This document shows, piece by piece, positions 54,678 to 59,216 of a stretch of DNA of 59,216 nucleotides (position 1 is its first letter; each line of letters opens with the position of its first letter). This DNA is from a bacterium BMS3Abin08. Its GTDB lineage: Bacteria > Nitrospirota > Thermodesulfovibrionia > Thermodesulfovibrionales > JdFR-85. The notes below the pieces were generated by a model. That model was not told where the DNA came from, made no database searches, and worked only from the letters and a program-made list of their open reading frames with translations. The stretch covers positions 1-59,216 of the forward strand of contig BDTA01000105.1 in NCBI GenBank assembly GCA_002897935.1, in the 5' to 3' direction. The translations under genes and the position numbers were made by a program.

Positions 54678-55986
54678 AGAAGTAAGCCGGATTCTGCAGA
54701 AAGCGGCTCAGCAAAAGCATAGTGATCTTGAGTCATGGGAGGGGGCGATTCGGGCAGCAGTTCTGAGAGCTGGAGCCAAGGCGCTGGGCGAATTGATTTG
54801 GGGTATTGGCTGTGGTAGGCGAGAGGCTCCGATGAAGTGTTCATGTGGAGCGACAATGGACGGTAAAGGGCTAAAGGGAAAGACTTTATTGACAATTTTG
54901 GGGCCTGTTGAATACCGTCGATCGATGTTTGAATGTCCGATTTGCGGGCAGAGCCGATACCCTGGAGATGAAGAATTAGATGTGGTGGGTACAATGCGAT
55001 CCCCTGGCCTGCGCAGAATGATGGCACGTGCGGGAAGTCGTAATACGTTCAAGGATGGCTGTGAGGACCTGAGAGTCTATGCTGGAATAAACGTCAGCGC
55101 CAAGGAGGTAGAGAGAGTGGCTGAAAGAATCGGAGAAGACATGGAGCAGTGGTCAAAGCGTCAGCGCCAGGATATCCTGCGGCAGGAAGAGCCGGTGAGG
55201 AAGGGGGAAGACATTTCGATAATCTACGTATGTACAGACGGCACCGGCGTACCGATGACCAAGACCGAGCTTCAGGGGCGTAAAGGCAAACATACTGATG
55301 GATCAGCCAAAACCCGGGAGGTCAAGCTCGGATGCGTGTTCACTCAAACCAGCACTGATTCAAAAGGATTTCCTGTGCGTGATCCTGACTCGACGAGTTT
55401 TGCAGGAGCAATAGAGACGGCGGAACAATTTGGCTGGCGAATTTATACTGAAGCTATACGCAGGGAACTGGACAATGCAAAACGGGTCGTGGTTTTGGGC
55501 GATGCTGCGGCGTGGATCAAGAACCTGACCGATATGCACTTCCCCGGAGCGACTCAGATCATTGACCTTTATCATGCCCGCCAGCACGTTTCCGACCTGT
55601 GCAAGATACTGTTTGCTCCAGATGAAAAAAAGGTGGCACAAAACCGTATCCGTTTTTGGAGCCTGCTTGATGAAGGTCGGATAGAAATAATTGTTCAGCG
55701 AGCCCTCAAGAAACTTCCCAAAAACCCTGATGCAAAAAAGAAGGCCGAACAGGAAATCGCCTATTTGCAGAAAAACAAAGAGCGAATGCGCTATGCCGGC
55801 TATCGTGCTGACGGTCTTTTTGTAGGCTCTGGCGTGGTTGAAGCTGGATGTAAGACAGTGATCGGTAAACGATTGAAACACTCTGGCATGGAATGGTCAG
55901 TCCGTGGCGCTAACGCCATTATCGCTTTGCGTTGCATGATGAAATCCGGTCGCTTTGAGGACTACTGGGAAGATCGTGTTGCCTGA
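54637..55986 (+). CDS. ISKra4-family transposase
   Basis: 449 residues, full length for the family. Likely DDE residues: D201 (VCTDGTGVPM), D289 (VVLGDAAAWI) and E402 (GSGVVEAGCK). Paired cysteines near the N-terminus (C68/C70 and C100/C103: MKCSCGA..FECPICGQ) form a probable zinc finger. It is in the +1 frame relative to the accessory ORF, starts at ATG 54637 directly after AGAAGGAG, and ends 5 bp before the right inverted repeat. Codons and stop are intact, so the enzyme is probably functional. Confidence 0.93.
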   Translation: MIKKTAEVVIEQDKEVSRILQKAAQQKHSDLESWEGAIRAAVLRAGAKALGELIWGIGCGRREAPMKCSCGATMDGKGLKGKTLLTILGPVEYRRSMFECPICGQSRYPGDEELDVVGTMRSPGLRRMMARAGSRNTFKDGCEDLRVYAGINVSAKEVERVAERIGEDMEQWSKRQRQDILRQEEPVRKGEDISIIYVCTDGTGVPMTKTELQGRKGKHTDGSAKTREVKLGCVFTQTSTDSKGFPVRDPDSTSFAGAIETAEQFGWRIYTEAIRRELDNAKRVVVLGDAAAWIKNLTDMHFPGATQIIDLYHARQHVSDLCKILFAPDEKKVAQNRIRFWSLLDEGRIEIIVQRALKKLPKNPDAKKKAEQEIAYLQKNKERMRYAGYRADGLFVGSGVVEAGCKTVIGKRLKHSGMEWSVRGANAIIALRCMMKSGRFEDYWEDRVA

Positions 55987-56177
55987 GTTTCCCCACTTTC
56001 ATGTCGTAGGCCCATCTGCAGGCTGCAGGAGGGTTGAAGCCTTAGGGAAGCCTTGTCTACCCCTCAGGGTTTATTGCCCGAATCATAAGTTGTCATCCCT
56101 GGAAGAAATTCACGGCAGGCTCCGAACCCGTTGCAGGGCAGGGCAACCCGGATTTTTCATATGACCGTGAACCGGGT

Positions 56178-57239
56178 TCAGAATATGCTGAACTTGAAAT
56201 ATTTATGGGGATTTTTCCTTATGTCTCTTATCAGCTTATTCAGTTCATCGAGCGTGTTTTTCAGTTCAGTTGTGAGCTTGTCTTCTGTAAGCAGGCTCCC
56301 CATCAATCCCTCTCCCCTGTCGATCCTGGAGAGGATAATGTCCATTTTGCGGGTAACGGAATTTATATTCTCGTAAAGACTCTTGTCTTCGATGAATTTT
56401 TTCAGGGAGCCCTCTGATTTTTCGAGATCTTCTGCAAACCTTTGAAGGGACGTTGATGTACTCAGAAAACTATCATAGAGGGCAGGGTCCTTGATCAGCT
56501 TATAAACAGTCCCTTCCGACTCCTTAAGGGAAGAGGTAAAGAGTCTTACATCCTTGGCGGATGCCGAGAGATCGAGGTAAAGTGTGTTATCCGTCAGGAG
56601 TTTGCCTGCAGTTCCGGTTCCGGAGGTGAGGTTTTTGCTCAGTTCGTTAAGGTTCTCCGCTGTCTCCTGCAGGTTGTCATATATGGCGGGGTCTTTGAGA
56701 AACTTGGCAACCGTGCCTTTGCCTCCTTCAATTTTTTTGAGAATCTCTTCAAGCATGCTTACGAAGTCGGAGATCCTCCTTATGGATTCCTGGCTCGTCT
56801 CTACAATATCCTTTAATTCGATCTGCGAAAGGCCGGTGATCGTTCCATTCGGGCCGATGAGGGGGGAGTCTTTGGACCCGGGACTTATCTCCACATATTT
56901 GTCTCCAAGGAGCCCGAGTGTAAGGATGGTCGCAACAGAGTCCTTCCTGATATATTTTAGTGTTTCGGGTTTTATGGCCATCGTGATCCTTATCTTCTGC
57001 TGAGGTATGAATTCAAGGGACCTGACAGAGCCTATTTCAATGCCGGAGAACCAGACCGGTGCTCCTCTTCGCAGTCCTTTGACATCCTTGAATGTTGCGT
57101 GTATTTTTGTCTTGGGGGCAAAGAGTTCCCCGATGTTGCCTGCAAATAGTACGGTTATAAAAAGCACAAGGAGGGCCGTTGTTACCACGATGCCTACCTT
57201 GAGTTGGGCCCAGTTCAGGGCTTTTTTGTGGTTATACAT
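56178..57239 (-). CDS. mlaD: MlaD-like MCE-domain lipid transport protein
   Basis: 353 residues. Single N-terminal membrane anchor (about 13-34), MCE domain at about 42-122 (IHATFKDVKGLRRGAPVWFSGIEIGSV..DKYVEISPG), then a helical tail. In the tail a unit of the form G-T-x-x-K-L/F-x-x-D-x-x-L/I-Y recurs with exact 34-residue spacing: glycines at 175, 209, 243, 277 and 311. The MCE ring carries phospholipids between inner and outer membranes, and the repeats would extend the tunnel or coiled-coil needle. It overlaps the mlaF stop by 25 bp. No mlaA/B/C in the window. Confidence 0.93.
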   Translation of the reverse strand: MYNHKKALNWAQLKVGIVVTTALLVLFITVLFAGNIGELFAPKTKIHATFKDVKGLRRGAPVWFSGIEIGSVRSLEFIPQQKIRITMAIKPETLKYIRKDSVATILTLGLLGDKYVEISPGSKDSPLIGPNGTITGLSQIELKDIVETSQESIRRISDFVSMLEEILKKIEGGKGTVAKFLKDPAIYDNLQETAENLNELSKNLTSGTGTAGKLLTDNTLYLDLSASAKDVRLFTSSLKESEGTVYKLIKDPALYDSFLSTSTSLQRFAEDLEKSEGSLKKFIEDKSLYENINSVTRKMDIILSRIDRGEGLMGSLLTEDKLTTELKNTLDELNKLIRDIRKNPHKYFKFSIF

Positions 57240-57991
57240 GCATCACCTCTCAACAGTATGAGTTCATTTATGAACGTTTGCAGTTGCCTGTTTTCCGTAG
57301 ATACGAGTTCATTAATATCTCCGTCGAACTCTATTTTACCAGCCTTGAGGTATAAAAACCTCTCTGCTATTCGTGCTGCGTCCGTCACTTTGTGTGTTAC
57401 CACGATAACGCCTTTGCGTTGGGGCGGGGTTCCCGCTGAGAGTTCATTGATAAGGCTGCAGATGTTTTCCGCTGACAGGGGGTCAAGCCCTGTGGTGGGT
57501 TCATCATAAAGGATCATCTCCGGTTCACAGGCGGCAAGGGATCTGGCAATGGCTACACGCCTCTGCATACCCCCGCTTAACTCGTCGGGCATAAGATACA
57601 ATGCCTCCTCTATACCAACCCTTCTCAACATCTCCTTGACCTTTTTTTCAAGTTCCTCTTCGGAAAAGTTGTAGTATTCCCTGAGGCAGAAAGCCACGTT
57701 TTCAAACACGTTGAGTGAGTCGAAAAGGGCGCCCTCCTGAAAGACTATGCTGAACTTCATTCTTATATCACGCAGTTGCGATTCATTAAGGACCGTAATA
57801 TCCCGGCCATCGACTAAAATGCTTCCACTGTCCGGATGGATGAGGCCGAGAATGAGTTTCAGTATGGTTGTCTTCCCCTCTCCGCTGCCTCCCAAAATGG
57901 CGACCTTTTCATGGAATTCAGCCTTGAAGCTCACTTCGTTAAGGACCACCTTCTCCCCGAAGGACAGGCTTACTTTACTGAATTCGATCAT
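57215..57991 (-). CDS. mlaF: MlaF-like ABC transporter ATPase
   Basis: 258 residues. Walker A GGSGEGKTT (34-42), Q-loop SIVFQEGALFDSLNVFENVAF typical of MlaF, signature DELSGGMQRRVAIARSL, Walker B MILYDEPTTGLDPLSA, and H-loop VVTHKV. It powers phospholipid transport with MlaE and MlaD. Overlaps mlaE by 4 bp and mlaD by 25 bp. Confidence 0.95.
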   Translation of the reverse strand: MIEFSKVSLSFGEKVVLNEVSFKAEFHEKVAILGGSGEGKTTILKLILGLIHPDSGSILVDGRDITVLNESQLRDIRMKFSIVFQEGALFDSLNVFENVAFCLREYYNFSEEELEKKVKEMLRRVGIEEALYLMPDELSGGMQRRVAIARSLAACEPEMILYDEPTTGLDPLSAENICSLINELSAGTPPQRKGVIVVTHKVTDAARIAERFLYLKAGKIEFDGDINELVSTENRQLQTFINELILLRGDACITTKKP

Positions 57992-58752
57992 ACCCGCATG
58001 CCCAGGATAAACATGAGAATCCTTGTAAGTGCGAAATCAGTTACAATTATCATTATGGTCGACAGCACAACGGATGTGGTGGTTGCCCTCCTGAGGCCCC
58101 TCGCCCCACCCCTTGTCGAAAGCCCCATGTAGCAGCTTATGCAGGCGATGAGGTAGCCGAATATGAAGGGTTTTGCAATCCCTGAGAATATATTGTTGAA
58201 GTCCATAATGTCCTTGATCTGGCTCCAGTATAATGAGCCACTTTGATGACTTACAAACACGGCTATATAGTATCCTCCGAACAATGAAACCGCATCTCCC
58301 ACGATTGTCAGCACAGGAAGCATAACAATGGCACTCAGCACGCGCGGGGTTACAATTTTTTTTACGGGATCAACACCGAATACCCGGATTATATCCACCT
58401 GATGCCCGAGAACCATTGATCCGATTTCAGAAGCCATGCCGGAACCGACCCTTCCAGCAAAACTGAGGGCTATAGCAACAGGACCTATTTCTCTTATTAT
58501 GGCAACACCGACGATCTTGCCTGTATACATATTCAGCCCCAGCACAGAGAGTTCAGCAGAGATCTGGAGGGAGAGAGCCATGCCGATAAACAAAGAGACG
58601 AGTATAATGAGGAAGAAGGAGCCGGAGCCGGCGTAGTCCATCTGTTCGATGGTTTCCCGCAGATAGAAGGGTTTTCGGAAGACCCCGAAAGGGGCCTTTA
58701 TGCTGAGGGCATAAAAATTCTGAAGGTCATAAACAAGTTCCCTGAGATTCAT
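57988..58752 (-). CDS. mlaE: MlaE-like permease
   Basis: 254 residues, about five to six membrane helices. Family signatures: FRETIEQMDYAGSGSFFLI-like start, IVGVAIIREIGPVAIALSFAGRVGSGMASEIGSM, VDPVKKIVTPRVLSAIVMLPVLTIVGD, and the C-terminal GGARGLRRATTTSVV (short form of the MlaE ending). First gene of the mlaE-F-D set. An R2 leader element lies about 70 bp upstream, reading toward the gene. Confidence 0.94.
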   Translation of the reverse strand: MNLRELVYDLQNFYALSIKAPFGVFRKPFYLRETIEQMDYAGSGSFFLIILVSLFIGMALSLQISAELSVLGLNMYTGKIVGVAIIREIGPVAIALSFAGRVGSGMASEIGSMVLGHQVDIIRVFGVDPVKKIVTPRVLSAIVMLPVLTIVGDAVSLFGGYYIAVFVSHQSGSLYWSQIKDIMDFNNIFSGIAKPFIFGYLIACISCYMGLSTRGGARGLRRATTTSVVLSTIMIIVTDFALTRILMFILGMRV

Positions 58753-58821
58753 GTCTGTCTCCAGGATGATGGAATGCTGTTATAATAACACAACTCAGGT
58801 GATGTCAGCCGGAAGCCTGCC

Positions 58822-58870
58822 CTTACAATGCACCCTGCCTAAAGCCCCGGCCTTTGGCCGGAGAGTCTGA
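58822..58870 (-). repeat. R2 leader element upstream of mlaE
   Basis: Read on the minus strand: TCAGACTCTCCGGCC, AAAGGCCGGGGC, TTTAGGCAGGGTGCATTGTA, AGGG. Collinear with the copies before glgC and at 53151. It lies in the divergent gap, so it could also belong to the plus-strand gene, but it reads toward mlaE. Confidence 0.75.
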
Positions 58871-58908
58871 TTTTAAAGTGTGTCATTCCCGGAAAAAGTT
58901 TCCTCCGG

Positions 58909-58937
58909 TTGACATCGTCTGTGCTTTCTGATAACAT
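58909..58937 (+). promoter_or_regulatory. Promoter of the right-edge Fe-S protein gene
   Basis: TTGACA (58909-58914), a 17-bp spacer and TAACAT (58932-58937). ATG 58950 follows after 12 bp, with AGGG at 58945-58948. Confidence 0.65.
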
Positions 58938-58949
58938 TTGCAATAGGGC

Positions 58950-59216
58950 ATGATTTTCAAGACTCTGATAAAGAAGAGGCTCCCCCGGTTCCTTGATGCT
59001 GTAAACAGGAATTACAGACTGATAGCGCCCGAGCAAAAGGGCAGGGAGACATACATCTTCAGGCCCTACTCACGGTTTTCAAAGGTGGCCCTCGAGTTTC
59101 TGCGCACCATCATCCCGCCCAAACAGTTCTTTTTTCCTCCAAAGGAGGGCCTTTTCCATGTAAAGGCAACGTCCGGGATCGAGGTCGGCACAGAGGAAGA
59201 GCCCTTCAGCATCATC
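58950..59216 (+). CDS. N-terminal part of an AsrA/HydB-like Fe-S oxidoreductase subunit (cut by the window edge)
   Basis: 89 codons are visible, no stop. The segment LEFLRTIIPPKQFFFPPKEG then LFHVKATSG is characteristic of the N-terminal domain of sulfhydrogenase beta / anaerobic sulfite reductase subunit A proteins, which carry 4Fe-4S clusters further on and pass electrons between NAD(P)H-linked and hydrogenase or sulfite reductase modules. The cluster cysteines would lie outside the window, so the function cannot be confirmed. It diverges from mlaE and has its own promoter. Confidence 0.6.
   Translation, partial: MIFKTLIKKRLPRFLDAVNRNYRLIAPEQKGRETYIFRPYSRFSKVALEFLRTIIPPKQFFFPPKEGLFHVKATSGIEVGTEEEPFSII

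Larger units (their letters stand above)
54220..56012 (+). mobile_element. ISKra4-family insertion sequence, complete
   Basis: The terminal inverted repeats are GGCCTGCGACATGAAAGTGG (54220-54239) and, read inward from the right end, GGCCTACGACATGAAAGTGG (56012-55993), 19 of 20 identical. About 1.8 kb, with a DUF6788-like accessory ORF and a full-length transposase. No clear target-site duplication could be seen. It is probably recent and potentially active. Confidence 0.9.

Noticed and set aside
54210-56022. Target-site duplication around ISKra4
   Set aside because: Flanks (..CTGGCACA and CATCTGCA..) share only scattered bases; no convincing duplication.

Overview
The window reads as a chromosomal segment of a Gram-negative, motile, probably anaerobic bacterium. 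An outer membrane is implied by an Mla-type lipid transporter, a SurA-like periplasmic foldase and a lipoprotein foldase. The gene mix (citramalate synthase, DUF116 beside fmt/def, CcsA beside hemA-hemC, REC-PATAN regulators, an AsrA/HydB-like protein at the right edge) recalls Nitrospirota (Thermodesulfovibrionia) or Desulfobacterota. That placement is an inference from gene content, with no alignment behind it.

Layout. 1-2.4 kb is a graveyard of nested insertion sequences: the tail of an IS200-like transposase with a decayed 114-bp duplicate, an ISNCY transposase fragment, a divergent DUF6788/IS1634 pair around a 43-bp palindrome, and a full-length IS200-type tnpA. 2.7-9 kb carries cimA (+), then valS, a small membrane protein, nadC and a secreted or membrane protein (-). 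9.3-12.8 kb has a receiver protein and a bioF-SDR pair (-). 13.2-16.6 kb encodes a TPR protein and an ExeA-like ATPase (+). 16.6-21.4 kb holds radA, thiD, surA-like, a hypothetical and a lipoprotein foldase (-). 21.9-23.9 kb is glgC and an HD hydrolase (+). 24-29.6 kb has a HAD phosphatase, two oligopeptide permeases, OsmC, DUF116, fmt and def (-). Around 30-31.5 kb are a 53-aa Sm-like ORF (+) and motA-motB (-). 31.6-36.4 kb is a MobB-like NTPase, ccsA, hemA, hemC and a NarL-type regulator (+). 36.6-44.3 kb is a fused glyQS, gcvH, lpd, an all-helical unknown and eno (+). 44.9-49.7 kb is ftsB and a Pil-Chp-like chemosensory set (+), facing a chemoreceptor and PstS-like binding protein (-). 53.4-59.2 kb has a methyltransferase-like membrane protein, tRNA-Arg, an intact ISKra4 element, mlaD-F-E (-) and a truncated Fe-S oxidoreductase gene (+).

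The intergenic space is full of repeats. R1 elements end in GAGTCTGTGTATAAACT and match the left end of the truncated ISNCY element, so they look like its MITEs; one supplies the stop codon of eno. R2 is a hairpin element (CCGGCC-TTT-GGCCGGGG followed by CTTTCGGCAAGGTGCATTGTAA) found in the leaders of radA, glgC, hemC, eno, the methyltransferase gene and mlaE, nearly always reading toward the gene. R2 is the best candidate for an undescribed regulatory or mobile element. The sharpest single structure is the palindrome at 1232-1274, which carries two overlapping divergent sigma-70-type promoters and both start codons.

Processes served: aminoacyl-tRNA and fMet metabolism (valS, glyQS, fmt, def, tRNA-Arg), cofactor synthesis (nadC, bioF, thiD, hemA, hemC), envelope biogenesis (surA-like, lipoprotein foldase, mla, ftsB), motility and signal transduction (motAB, chemosensory cluster, receptor plus binding protein), and central carbon metabolism (eno, glgC, gcvH-lpd).
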